Shown in pieces: positions 48,981 to 60,893 of a stretch of 64,000 nt of DNA (the first letter of the stretch is position 1; the number at the start of each line of letters is the position of its first letter). Source of the stretch: Epiperipatus broadwayi (taxonomy: Eukaryota; Onychophora; Udeonychophora; Euonychophora; Peripatidae); the NCBI GenBank assembly GCA_028023455.1, contig JAQFVV010012976.1, forward strand, positions 124,001 through 188,000. The letters run 5' to 3'. The notes under the pieces were generated by a model. The model ran no database searches and had not been told where the DNA came from. It saw only the letters and a list, made by a program, of their open reading frames with translations. The position numbers and the translations under genes were made by a program.

Positions 48981-50640
48981 TAAAATCAAAATTCTGATGA
49001 TGTGACAAGATCAATTTTTTATTTGGAATGAAATATTTTTTTAAAAAAGAAAATAATAATAATTACAGGAAAATTAATATTAATTTTCTCTGAATAATTT
49101 TTAATATTTTTTTATATACATTTAATTTTTTCTTGACATAATTTTTTGAAAGTTAAAGCAAATACAATTTATAATTAATTTCTTATTCAATGATTAATAT
49201 TTAATATTTATTATAACTTGCATATTTCTGTTTAATGATTGAATTATATTTTTTCCAGTGTTTATTTGTATTATTAAGGTTACAGATTGGTAATATAGTT
49301 AAATGAATTTTCTCCAATAGGAATAACATATGTGCCTAAGTATTTATGTTTTGTATGCGTTGAATTCATCCCAAAGTGTAATATAAAAAATGTAAATATT
49401 GTAAATGTGTAATTTTTTTTATTATTATATTCCTATTACTTTAAATCTTGTCCATTTCTTTCTCTCATTCCAAATGTAATTAAAAAACTATTACATATGG
49501 CCGACCCCGGAATAAATTATATATTTAAATATATTTTCAGAGTTTATTTAGCACTATAAAGTCTCTTTTTAGCAATCTTGGCAATGGTCTGTAAATAATA
49601 GTTATAAAGTCTAGTTTATTTAAATAAATGATTTAATTTTCAAAGTTGATAAATGGAATTAATATAGCTTTAGCTATATAATTTGCACTCATATTTTGTA
49701 GTTTCAGCTATCAAATGAAGATGAGTGATCATATCTAAGATAATCTGAGCTTCAGGATCAAGTAAGCAGTTGATAAAAAAAAGTTTTTCTTATCCATTCA
49801 ATCTGCAATATTTTAGGTCACTTGTTTAGTTTTTTTTTTTAACGACTTTCGCTATAACTGTTTGACTCCTAATGTACTAATGTACAACTCAATTAATTAA
49901 CTGACACAAACTATTGCAGTTTAAGTAGATTTTGAAACTTGGTAATATTATTGAAAGAATAAGTAATTTTATAGGAATTTTATTCTTGTTACTATAATCA
50001 TTCTTAATCGTTTAATATAGTTCGACAAAAAAAAAAAAAACTAATTATAAAAAAATATAAATTAGAAAAATCCCTTCTTAATTAATTAATATGAAAAAAA
50101 AGCAATTTTCTTTTATATAATATAACAGATTTATTATCTACTTTATCGAAACATATTTAAATATTTTTTAAAAAAATTATTTGCTATTAAGTTTAAATAT
50201 AGTGCAGTATATGTATGAAAACTTGTGTTCAGTATATGATGACACCTACCTATCTCAATATACAATATAATTAAGAGCTCTTTATTCTAGTGCCATCTAT
50301 AGTAAGATTAAGGAATCAATAATTAAAGTACTGTTAAATTCTCACCCTCGATCATTATCTGGTCTTTGTTTTTATCAAAAGAATTTGAGATTCAAAGCTG
50401 ATTCATGCATCTAGAAATCACTTTTAATGTTTTTATTATCAAGCTAAAGAACTGAAATTTAAAATACTCAAACATTTGTATGCAAACCATATGCTTATAT
50501 AATTGTATAGATTTGATCTCAGAACAATCTGTAACAATATATCTTAATCTTATTTTTTTTAATTGTGGGAACCATTTCTTTCCGACAAGGAATGTGTGTA
50601 TCCACATAATAAATCTTCATTCTTTAGTTTATATAATATA
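48981..50640. other. intron sequence, nothing recognised
   Basis: AT-rich and non-coding. Confidence 0.5.
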
Positions 50641-50689
50641 ATATTATCAAGAATCAGCTAGTTCTGTATACAAGTATTGTGTGTGTATA

Positions 50690-51560
50690 TATATATTAAT
50701 TTAAAAATTTTCATGGGCTTATGGATGTAGATATTGAAATGTAATGGGATTTTTCCACATAATGATCTAGATAAAAATTTTGGTTATGATATAACTAGAC
50801 AACAAACAATTAAAACTGGCAATACAGGCTAGAACTATACCCGTAATAGTAATAACATTTGTCTGATTTATCTTAGGCCAAAAACAGAACTGATTTCAGC
50901 TTAATTCTCTAGATTATATAAGAGGTTTAAACCTTTTTTTTTTTTATGTGTGTGTGAAAATTTGAAGAATAACAATCTTCAATGATTTTTTTCACAAACA
51001 ATCAAATCTCTTGTGTAAAGAGTTATATATAAACATTCTATATATAACAAAATATCAATTATAGAGTAACTATTGTAATAATTTTAAATAAAACAATAAA
51101 GTATTAATGGTGCTAATAAATATTATTAATAACCATTATAAAATTCAAAATGGTTATGCAAATAACTGAAAGTACTTAAGTTTTATAATAGTTATTAGTA
51201 ATATTTATTATAACAGTTAATACTTTATTGTTTTTTATTAGTATACTAATTTAAAGATTTCATGAGTTTATAGAAATATAATAAAATATTTAATAACTGA
51301 AACACAGGCTTATTATATACCTGTGTGTCTATATATGTAATATAGGGTATATGAGCCCAGACTTTCAGATGACCCATCACTCTCCACTCTATCTAATATC
51401 ACTGATACACTCAAGCACATATATGCTGAAAAGATAAATATTTATTAAATTATAATGGGATTTTTCTATACATTAATCTAAATAAAATTTCATCTACAAA
51501 TTAATCAGACAACAGCCAATTAAAACTGCGAGTGCAAGCTAAAACTAAATTTTAACATAT
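50690..51560. repeat. cluster of diverged dispersed repeats
   Basis: About 50735-50850 (aatgggatttttccacat to actggcaatacaggctagaac) is echoed at 51452-51545 (aatgggatttttctata to actgcgagtgcaagctaaaac). The segment 51330-51450 is an inverted copy of the repeat at 24186-24440. The two echoes flank a MITE at 51088-51232. No coding capacity. Confidence 0.6.
51088..51232. mobile_element. palindromic MITE, about 145 bp
   Basis: aaaacaataaagtattaa, aataaatattattaataacc and attataaaattc at the left reappear inverted at the right (ttttataatagttattagta, ttaatactttattgtttttt). The arms are nearly continuous with a loop of about 20-30 bp. Confidence 0.72.
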
Positions 51561-51649
51561 ACATTATTTGAATTTTTAAGCTAAAAGTAGTTTCAAAATA
51601 AGTTATAGATTACATGACCCTATTCTCTTAAGCTCGTAAGTTATAAACA

Positions 51650-51990
51650 ATGAGGATTGCCAATTCCTCAACAAGCTTTGTGATAAATGCTTAGCCAGAG
51701 AGAGTATTTAAAATATCTCTGTTAGAACCCCTCCCCCAAACCCCTGACCATGGTTTCATGCTTTGGCACTCCTCAGAGAGATGCCAAGTAGGTTCAGACA
51801 CTAGATCTAAAAATACCAACCCAAAGCCAGCATTTATCTAAAAGTTATCAAGTGGAAAATCTGAAATTTTCAGACACCTACATGTCTTCAAACCCAGCTA
51901 TCCAACTCAAATAGCTACATGAGGCTGATAGATCTTCAGCCTTACCACTTTAGTTGCATATGTGTCAGATAAATATTATTACTATTACTA
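51650..51990 (-). mobile_element. ribozyme element, subfamily 3
   Basis: The lower part (about 51655-51780) matches 9971-10110 (caagctttgtgataaatgct, tttaaaatatctct, ccatggtttcatgcttt). The upper part (about 51830-51990, minus sense) matches 7440-7603 (gaagacatgtag, cttttagataaatgct). It links the subfamily 3 copy at 10 kb to the spacer of the subfamily 1 cluster at 7 kb and carries an intact hammerhead. Its outer ends are not sharply defined. Confidence 0.72.
51740..51782 (-). ncRNA. type I hammerhead ribozyme, subfamily 3 (intact core)
   Basis: On the minus strand: helix I ATCTCT (51782-51777) with AGGGGT (51745-51740); core CTGAGGA (51776-51770); helix II GTGC-CAAA-GCAT with a G·U closing pair; GAA; helix III ACCATGGT (51754-51747), an 8-nt self-complementary stretch; cleavage-site C at 51746. 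Every conserved base of the hammerhead is present, while helices I and II and helix III length differ in sequence from the other two subfamilies. Confidence 0.82.
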
Positions 51991-52544
51991 GATGACATGG
52001 GTTCAGCTTGGATAACCTGTTCTAATTGGTTTATAGCTAAATTTAGATTATTATATGAATAAAACTTCTTAGATTTTCGTATTTACATATATATATAACT
52101 GGTTAAAAAAAAATAACGGGACAAAAAAAAAGAAAAAGTTAAATAAAGTTATAAAGTTAAAAAATATATATATAAGTTATAAAGTTTAAAAAGTTATAAA
52201 TATCATTAATACACATTACATGAAATACAAGTAAAATAATGATGCTATTTTTTTTCTCCAAAACCAGATTATGTATTCAGTGGACGGTAATGCCATGAGA
52301 GTTTTTTCAATCATTTTTCATAGGCAAATCAATGTAACTTATTTAAAAAAGATATTGTGTACACACACCGTCATCACCTGACCAATTTACTTAATATTTT
52401 CATACTTTAGTTGTAGAATAAAAAGAAAATCATCATTGTTATATGCATTAATACATAATTTTATATACATGAGGTATTATTTTTTTATATAAATAAAATC
52501 AATAAATGTAATAATGTTACTAAAAAATGTTAAAAACATCTCAC
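51991..52544. other. intron sequence, nothing recognised
   Basis: AT-rich, with short (TA) and A-rich runs. It begins at the donor of the exon at 52545-52931 in the direction of transcription. Confidence 0.5.
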
Positions 52545-52931
52545 CTTCAGCTAGATTAGAGTAAAATGGTATTATTTTTTCTTCTACAGGATCTAATGAA
52601 CTTTCTTTTTCAGGAACAGTTCTTGTAAGTGTTATACTTACATTCATTTCTATATTTGTTTTTGTTTTAACATTGCATTTTATTAAACCTGTCTTACTTT
52701 TTAGAGATAACAAATAATTATTAGAATGTGTATCAACTAAATATGCATCTGATTTTATCAAATAATCATCACGCCTTGCTATGAGTACAAAATTTTCTGA
52801 GTCATACCATAACATGTTAGCATATTTAGAACCTTCTTGTTCACAGCGAGCAGCAGGAATATTTTCAGTGTTTAATTCAAAATTTCCACCATCGGCAATG
52901 TGTGTTCCATAAATTGAAATACGTGCAAGCC
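52545..52931 (-). CDS. Ig-like domain exon 2
   Basis: This 387-bp exon encodes 129 residues and is phase 1-1. The acceptor is aaatgtttag and the donor is GAAG|gtgaga, close to consensus. The domain starts LARISIYGTHIADGG. It has the B-strand cysteine in IPAARCEQEG, tryptophan in NMLWYDS, and F-strand cysteine in TGLIKCNVK. The D-x-G-x-Y motif is replaced by KSKTGLIKC, a divergent F strand. About 25 residues of acidic linker (PEKESSLDPVEEKI) close the exon. No transmembrane segment. It joins in frame to the exon at 56285 upstream and 32298 downstream. Confidence 0.78.
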
Positions 52932-53055
52932 CTAAACATTTAAATAGAAAAAAAAATCTATAAATAAAATGAAATATAAAATATGGAGAAAATTACAATA
53001 ATATATATATATATTATTATTATAAATCGATGTCTGTATTTCTTCAAAATAATAT

Positions 53056-53184
53056 ACGCAAATTTATAAATAAATATTTTAAGTTAGTTGAAAGCGCTCC
53101 TAAGTGACTGTTATACATATATATATATATTTATATAAGCTTTTAAATACTGTATTTTTAAATATTTATTTATAAATTTGCATA
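53056..53184. repeat. small palindromic element, about 129 bp
   Basis: gcaaatttataaataaatat followed by tttaa is inverted as ttaaa followed by tatttataaatttgc, with a loop containing (TA)n. A MITE is likely. Confidence 0.65.
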
Positions 53185-54060
53185 TATATATATATATATG
53201 GAAATATTTACTGTGTGAAGTTATCCATTCTTAATTAGTTAATTAGAAAACTCTTTAGTTAGGATAGTATCCAACCAAAGTTAACTGCCCCAGACTGAGT
53301 GTCAGTAAAACTGTCAGTCTATTGCAAAAGAGTAGTAGCCTGACCGTTTTTACTTTTAATGAGCTTTTTAATTAAATAATTATAAATGGACAACTCTACA
53401 CAATAAATACCTCCATTTAAACATCCATTAAAAATATATTTTTATCAGTGCATTCCCCAGCTTTACCACAACACAATCATTATCCATAAGCACAGGAAGT
53501 TAAGCCACTTGCTCACACTATACATGCATTTTGTAAAAGCATCATGCTCAACACTTAGCCCAGGTATCTATTTCTTTACCTATGTTTTCATAATTTGTTT
53601 AGTATTTATAAATCCCAAATTATTTAGTTAGATTTACAAGCGCCAAATTTTTTGCACTCACAATGTTTACATCAACCACTTTGTATAAATACACTAATGA
53701 TTATTACTAATTATTTATTAAGCTAGAGATTATCCCTAACTAATACAAACTTTAAATCTCACTTAAAGAATATTAAATCTTTATGTATATTTGTATGTGT
53801 AATACTGATTTTTGCAAAATAATGGAACCAATAAGATCTCAGATCTGATCATTTCACTCTTCATATTTAAAAATCTCTCATATCATAATTATTTACTAAT
53901 ATAAAATTGTCATGTCACTTTCTCTTACTGTATATATAAAAACTATTGCTGATTATCAGCCAAACTAAAGGCTTAGAGAACCTGAATCTTTACATCAGAA
54001 AGGAATGTCTAATTCTATTTACATGCTATGATCATAACTTGTTTAATCTCAGAGCTTGAA
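53185..54060. other. intron sequence, nothing recognised
   Basis: AT-rich and non-coding. Confidence 0.5.
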
Positions 54061-54990
54061 CTTTGATCTGATAAGATAATTGAGTAGTTTTCTATTCTAT
54101 CGTGTCAGCCGTTTGACAGTGCTATTTATATGCAAGAGCACATAAATATGCCATTTAACATGGTTGCTGCCTTCTAGGTCTATATATCGATACAAAAGCA
54201 TAGAAAGAGGCCGTTTAATATGTGGCAGTCAATGGCATTAATTTCTATTCTATAAAGCACAGAAAAGATACCATTTATTGGTGGCTGGCCTGCTTTAGTG
54301 TTATGCATTTTGTCCCAATGCTCACAGTTCAATGTTTGCTACAGTATCATGTGAGGGTGTCTGGACTTCAGTCTGCCACAACTCTTCAAATATGCATGTC
54401 AAAGGAATTCGCTTACAAGTCATTTAATCTACTATCACCTCCTAACAATTGTCCACTCATCACCATGCTTCCCTACTCAATGTGGAACCTTCAAATCAAT
54501 TCAGAAAGGGTAGATCCAAGCAAAATTTTGACAAGTTCATGCAAAGTCAGTTTTTGCGAGAACATGTCCATGACAAATAAAATGGCTGACAAGTCGAAAT
54601 CAGGCCAACTGCCATCCACAGAAGCCAGTGTGCATGGGGAATTAATTAATTATACTGTAATGTAGTCTTTGCAATAAGGTAGGTCAATTGATAAAGTTTT
54701 AATTCTTGCAGATGTGAAAAGGCATACCCCTCTGGCATACATTGCAGGACTAAGATGAAACTTTTCAGGACCACTTGGAGTTAAAGTGGGTTGTTAATTT
54801 TTGGGAGTGTAAAATTGTTCTCGACTAAATTACAGAAATTGATGAAGAAAATTGGAATGAATTACATTAAACCTTGTACCAAAAAAATGGATGTATGACT
54901 GTGAAAATTCTCATAGTTCTATCCAGAGTGGAGAAATTATCCAAAGAATACATTTATTAATTAATCTTTAAATACCCAACAAAAAAAAAT
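54061..54990 (+). pseudogene. unidentified segment with a 147-codon open frame, possible retrocopy
   Basis: Base composition is clearly less AT-rich than the flanks. The longest frame (54222-54665) contains FVPMLTVQCLLQYHV, LLSPPNNCPLITMLPYSMW and SFCENMSMTNKMADKSKSG; I recognise no domain. Short phrases upstream echo one another (aaagcatagaaagaggccgt and aaagcacagaaaagatacc). An A-rich stretch follows at about 54978-55010. It could be a decayed retrocopy or a transposon relic. No splice signals tie it to the Ig gene, which is on the other strand. Confidence 0.3.
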
Positions 54991-56284
54991 AATAAAAACA
55001 AAAAAAACCCATCAAGTTGGAAATTATTATTCGTTTTTAATAGGTGTGCCATTATTATTCATATACATATTATCTTTCAAAGATAGCTATCATAAGAAAT
55101 CAATTAATAAATTAATAAATAATTAATTTTTCTTTTCAAAAATGACCCGAAAAAGTAAAAGACAGTTCAGTAATTAAAACATTATCAGCATCATTTTTTT
55201 GCCATCACGATATAGTTGTAAAGTTTGTGGGGATGGGGGGGGGGTAAGGTTTTGCCACATGGGGAATTCTATTAGAATAGAATATTTGCAATATCGTATG
55301 TTTACATAAAATTGTTCCAGTAGATGTTATTAAGGAAATTAATGAATTACGTTAACCCATATGATTCTTATTCTTTCACAAAAAATTGGGTGGGCCCCGG
55401 TAACATTATATGTTTGTGTTTTTGCTTAGCATCAATGCCAACAAGCAGCTGACATGATAGAATAAAACACTTCTGATAATTGCATAATAATGTATATGTG
55501 TGTTTATATATTTCTACACATTTGTATATATTGGGGTATGTGTTAAATTCTTATCTTGAATGCCAGTTGGATAAGCAGATAAGAGTATTGTGATCAAATT
55601 ATAGCAGTTTATCTTACTAGTCATATTTTTCAAGTGCCACATAATAAACATTTACCATTTATAAATTAATCACATCATCCAATAAAATTAAATGTCCCCC
55701 TGAGACGTCATTTTTTCAGGACAGCGCTCTTTATTTGGCCAGGTCATAAACTCTCTTTGTTTTTATTATCCTTGTTCAATATTTATTAATATAATATGAT
55801 TAAAATACATATAGTAAATTTGAAAAGTTATAAATATATATCACACAAGGAAAAAGGAGAAATAAAGTCAAAGTAATTATTCCATATGTTTGTGTTTAAT
55901 AATAATAAATATATTAATTTTTAGTTAAATTTAAAATATATACAGTTAAAATGATAATTTCTAATCTAATGAACAAGTAAGATGGTGTCATAGTGATAAT
56001 TTCAGAAAGTATGGCGGGAAAATTTTTATTCATTTTTTATTGTATCAAACTAATGAAAACTGTTATTCAAAATTAAAGGTTAGTGATGATTTCTCAGATC
56101 AAATAACATATTTTATTATAGTCAAAATAAAAAAGAGTAAAATTCATTTCATAAATTCAAAAAAGATGATCGTTAAAAATAATTTACAGAGAATTATTTA
56201 CCATAAAAAAATTTTCAGGTTTCAAACACATTAGAAAATTAATTTATTTTTAATTAATACTTTAATAATTTTTGAAAATATTAC
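54991..56284. other. intron sequence, nothing recognised
   Basis: AT-rich, with a G-run near 55230. It begins at the donor of the exon at 56285-56587. Confidence 0.5.
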
Positions 56285-56587
56285 CTTCAACAAATACACT
56301 AACATAAAACACTTCTTTTTCAGAAACAGCTACATACATTCCTCTATCTTGAATATGTGCATTCGAGATAATATAGAAAATGTTGTCCCCGTCTACATTA
56401 ACTTTAATCTTATTTTCTAATCTTTCAGAAAAAATTTTTACTGCTCCATCCGTTTCTCTTCTTAATATATATTCATTTACCATTCCATAATATGTTTTAT
56501 AAAGATCAAATTTTTTACTAGCAGAACCAAACATTTTTACTTTCAGTTCTTCATTAGTCTTTACAGTAACATCCTCAAAATTGTCAC
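56285..56587 (-). CDS. Ig-like domain exon 1 (no conserved cysteines)
   Basis: This 303-bp exon encodes 101 residues and is phase 1-1. The acceptor is tttaaatttttag and the donor is GAAG|gtaata. It starts DNFEDVTVKTNEELKVKMFG and its F strand reads DRGMYVAVSEKEVFYVSVFV, which fits the D-x-G-x-Y-x-C pattern with alanine in place of cysteine. The B-strand position (LKVKMF) also lacks cysteine, so both partners of the disulphide are gone together. Paired loss of this kind occurs in genuine Ig folds and argues for a functional, divergent domain rather than decay. Most 5' visible exon of the gene. Confidence 0.72.
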
Positions 56588-57343
56588 CTAAAAATTTAAA
56601 ATATTTACATTTTATTAAACATAAGTTATGTAAACTTATTCTAAAAGTTGAATTTTACATATATGTTAAAATATTTTTATAGGCAAAACATATATAAACA
56701 TTTTGGATCATCTTGGGAATAGCTGCTTGTTATTATTATTTTACATTCTCTCTGTCCATATGATAATAGATGATATCCATCCAATATGTTTGAGGTTATG
56801 ATATTGACTACATAAAGAGATCAGCACCAAAAACATGCTTACATATAATATACATATTCTAAAAATTCATAATCAATCTCACTTTTACATTTCAGACATA
56901 TAGTTATAATCGTTAACAAAAATTATGTTCATAAGATGGATTTTCTTAAAAATCTTCAAATACCACACATCATTATTTTGCATTAATTATGCCTATTATA
57001 CAATTTTTCTTGATAAGAAAAATATTACTGATATATTGAACTTTATTAAATTGAATGTCTATAAGTAAGATTAAATGAAATATATAATATATTCTAAACG
57101 TAATAAAAATTATTGGTAATTCTTTAAGTGTTTATTGAGAAGTTATTATCATTGGAAAGTTATTGTAGGAAAAATGCTTTCTTGAACATTGAGCATTTGA
57201 AAGCAAATTTATATAATGCAGTGTGGACAAAAGTAGATATACAATACAGATTTGGTCATGTTTAGTCTCTTAAGTGCTTGAAATGTCCATCAATCTACAG
57301 CATGATCTAATCATTGAAAAATAACTGTAATTTATTTATCTTG
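56588..57343. other. intron upstream of the first visible Ig exon
   Basis: AT-rich and non-coding, up to the LTR element. Confidence 0.5.
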
Positions 57344-57364
57344 CACACACACATATATATATAT
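57344..57364. repeat. (CA)n(TA)n microsatellite at the LTR element's insertion point
   Basis: A short acacac run followed by atatat directly abuts the first base of the LTR. The target duplication cannot be read because the far end is outside the window. Confidence 0.8.
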
Positions 57365-59094
57365 TGTGCCAAGGCCAAATTGGCACATGTATATAAAATA
57401 ATTTTGTCTAAAAAAAAAAAAATTATTTATTATTAAAATCTTTCATAAAAGAGTTTGAAAAAAAAATAGAAATTAATTGATTAAAAGAGGAGAGGGGGAG
57501 TTTTGTTTAGAAAAGATAAAACTAAGAGTTCATAAAAGTTAAAGAGTGTTATTATTATAAATTAAAAGCTTCAAAATATAAATCTCTTTTCATTCGAATT
57601 GAATAAAAAAAAATAGTATTAAAACTAGTTTTGATGTGTAGAATAAAATTATATATGTGCGTGCGAATGTAAAATAAATGTATCAGTATTAAATATTATA
57701 AATAAATGAAAAATATATTTAAAAAACACAGCGGTGCGCTACTAATTAAAGATATGAAAACAACACGTTTTGAAATAGCTACTACTAATTAAACAATCAA
57801 TCAAAAAACATGTTGTCATAGGATTAATTACCAATGAAATTCAACAACAGATATTTGCTGGAGGATATTACACGGACAACACGTCGCAGGTATAAATAGA
57901 CTTTTTTTGTTATCGGACAATGAATTGAGAGAGTTTTATTCAGTCTAGTTTCCAGTGACAGTCTTGTTCCAGTTCAGACAACAGTGCAATTTCTATTATG
58001 TATACAGAAACAAAAATGCATTGTTGAGCATCTTTTGGAAATATACGCTCGTGCTTCAGCCTTTTAGTCCAACAAGATCAAAACCTGCCTGTGAAATAAT
58101 GTCTGCATAACAACTCAGAAATCCTCCGTCAAACGTTCAACTGCCTTCAAGAATAAGACCAATGGATTTGCATAAAATCTCTTCAAGAAATGTCCCAATC
58201 TAACCGGTTAGATATATCCATCAGAAGCAGCCAACAACAAGCAATATCCCCATTCCAAAAATCCTAGGCAAACATTTATTTATTATACTTTATACGTAGT
58301 AGCCACTGCTGTAATTCGTAAATATTCAAGATTCAAATTACATGAATACATAAAATGAACTATTGATATGTGTATTTAAGTTTCAAATGCTATTAATGCT
58401 TTATTATTATATTTGTGAATGCTATATGAGTTAATATGTGCATGATCATTATATCAGTGTTATTAGTTAAATTAGATAAATACCAGTGTTCTACTATTAA
58501 AATCTACAAGAATATTTAAACTAGTTTAGAAATGTTTCTTTAAAAATGTGTGTGTGTTAAATAAGATTTATAAAGATGTTTAAATTTAGTCAATTAATGT
58601 TTGGTAATAAATTATCTTTAAACTTAATTAATGTTAATTAAAATAAAATGTCTTCAAACTTAAACTTTATTTGTTGGTCAATTCTTTTTACCAACCTTTT
58701 TATTAATTCTTTCCACCACTAATTTTGTATAATTTTGTTATTGAATTAAAATTAGACTGAGCTAGTTTTAGGGAATGTTTTGAGCACTGGATTATGAGCC
58801 TTCTTCCCAAATACATTAGTCCTCAGACTAGCTGGTGCCCTGGGGTTTACCCCGAAACAAATAAAGTATTTGGATAGTAGAGGTTTGACTCTAGCAGTCG
58901 AGATGGGCCATTATTGATAGTTAAAGCTATCAATAAGATCTCCCATTTTGCTCGAATGTGCTGGTTCGTTCACATAACCTTTATAAGATTATAAATGTAT
59001 TATGAAGGAGTTAGAAACCAGCCAAAACTTATATATACGCATAAGTAGGGGGTTTCAGCAGTTCGACCCGGTACATAAATGGCTTTTCCCAACA
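57365..59094 (+). repeat. 5' LTR, about 1.73 kb
   Basis: Begins TGTGCCAA and ends CCCAACA, giving the canonical TG...CA (TGT...ACA) termini. The start is fixed by comparison with the 3' copy: before tgtgcc the flanks differ (tatat versus ggtgtaa). The end is inferred from the terminal CA just before the candidate primer-binding site. The first 23 bases contain the inverted pair TGTGCCAA/TTGGCACA. No reading frame of note. Confidence 0.82.
57891..57898 (+). promoter_or_regulatory. TATA box of the LTR promoter
   Basis: TATAAATA in both LTRs (57891 and 63753), conserved although nearby CpG positions differ. Transcription would be expected to start roughly 25-30 bp downstream, near the gttatcggacaatg segment. 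Confidence 0.6.
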
Positions 59095-59110
59095 TTGGGG
59101 CTGGACCTAA
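59095..59110 (+). other. candidate primer-binding site
   Basis: TTGGGGCTGGACC directly follows the inferred LTR end. One base in, TGG would pair with a tRNA CCA tail. I could not match the rest to a particular tRNA, so the call is positional. Confidence 0.4.
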
Positions 59111-59524
59111 GAAATAATAGTAAATAAATGCTTTGTTTCTTGCTTAAAAAAAGTTTTTCTATACAAAAGCTAAATTACGTATGTTAAAGTATTTTAATTT
59201 TTTTTTAAAAAAAAGAATTGACCGAAAACTTTGTTTTCTTTAAATGAAGAGAGATTTATGCTATTTACATTGGTTGAAATAAATCATTATGTTAAATCAG
59301 AGACAGTTGGGTGTTTGGGCAGAGTTAAAGCATTAAGATCGGGTAGAGAAAAATGGACAAAGGAGGGGTGGAGTCAGCGTGTATTTCCAGTTTAGAAAGA
59401 AAAAAATTAAATAGAAATTAGTAAACTTATGAGCGTGAATAAAATATAATATTAAAGAAAAATAATATAAAAAAGTAAAGTTTAAAATTATAAATATAAC
59501 AAAAAATAAACCTAAAATGGAGAC

Positions 59525-60893
59525 TTAAGGTAAAAAAACAGACAATGTTCCCAGCGAGGAACAAAATAAAACCGAAACTAGCGAAATAGAAAAGGTCCCC
59601 AGTGAAGAAAAAATATAAACTCAAGCGAAAGAAGTAGAGAATGCTTCTAGTGAGGAACAAAAAGATAAAAACAAAAAAGAGGTTGAGCAAAAAAGAAGAG
59701 AATAGGGAAGTCATAGCTTTATTAACTTGCATGTTTGAAAAACAAAAAGAAACAGCCGAAGAATATAAAAAAATAGCTGAAGAGCTTAAAAACCAAAATA
59801 ATGAAATGAAGAGTAAATTGGAAGGGCAAGCTAAAATGCTTGAAAAGTTAAAGGACCAGATCGAAATGGGCCAGAATAAAATAAAAGAAGAAATTAGGGA
59901 AGAAATAGAAGAGATTAAAACACAAGTAGAAAATCAAATAGAGACCGCTTACCAAGTAATTGAAAAAAATAAGATAGAAGATAGAAAAGTAATTGAAGAG
60001 ATAAAAGTCGGAATGATGGATTTAGCTTGGAAAGTAAATCAAAAGAATAGTAAAAATAGTTCACAAACGGAAATAAAACAGTGCGACCAGTTGAGTGCAA
60101 ACACGCACATTATAAACAATCCGGCAATTGTGAACCAGTTTTTGAAAATACTGATATTTTCTGGCCATCAAGGTGAAGCTCCTATGAGGCATTTAAATAG
60201 TTTGGAGTGCTATTTCACTCTGAATCAATTAAGTGAGGAGGCTATGATCGCAATAGCTTGTAGCCATTTACAAGGGGGGTCTCAATCTTGGTGGGACTCT
60301 TTATATTAAAAACCCATCACTTTTGCCGAATATAAATTGCTATTTTAGCTAGTTATTAAAGTGAAGATTATCAGGAAAATCTTCGTCACCAGATCTCACA
60401 AGATAAATGGCAACCTGGTGAACTGTTCATTTCTTTTTTTAGAAGGCAAGTGGCGAAATTACGCTCTTTAACAGCAGACCCACTATCTGAACAACAAATT
60501 GTCAGGATAGTCTGCCATAGTTTTCCTCATAATGTCGAGCAAATGCTCATAGGAACTGAAAGGAAAACAGTGGAACAAATGGCGGAATTGTTGAGCGCTT
60601 TCGACAGAGCTAGACCAACTTTTGACACGAGAGATAGGGGATTCAAACCCCAACTTAGAGAGCCGGCTGTAAATGCTGTAAGATATAGACATAGGTCAAA
60701 TTCGGGGAGTCCCTGGAGGAGATGTTATTCTAATAGTCCCGAGAGAACAAAAATCTTTCGAAGAACCGACAGTGATCCTGACATCTCTCGTACTAGATTT
60801 AAGGAAAGGCCCAGGGGTGATTCTCAATCCTCCAGCACGAGTGGCTATATGCAGAAAAAAAAATATAATAAAGAACCGCCAGACAAAAATTAA
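59525..60893 (+). pseudogene. gag-like gene of the LTR element, frameshifted
   Basis: A leading segment (about 59540-59690) has short repeats like VPSEEQNK and stops. The main frame (59641-60309) encodes a Lys/Glu-rich coiled coil of about 130 residues, then a capsid-like region with LIFSGHQGEAPMRHLNSLE, YFTLNQLSEEAMIAIACSHL and GGSQSWWDSL, matching the F.G......W...FE.YF....L....K...A...L.G.A..WW pattern of Ty3-type capsids. A stop at 60307 interrupts it. The continuation in another frame (from about 60362; open 60450-60893) gives QVAKLRSLTADPLSEQQIVR, then MLIGTERKTVEQMAELLSAF, and an Arg/Ser-rich basic C-terminus that could bind RNA. No CCHC zinc knuckle. One frameshift separates the halves; I cannot tell programmed shifting from damage. 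Confidence 0.78.

Noticed and set aside
59427-59732. Phe-rich minus-strand frame that looks like membrane segments
   Set aside because: Antisense of the A/G-rich gag leader; antisense of lysine codons reads as Phe/Leu and mimics a hydrophobic protein.
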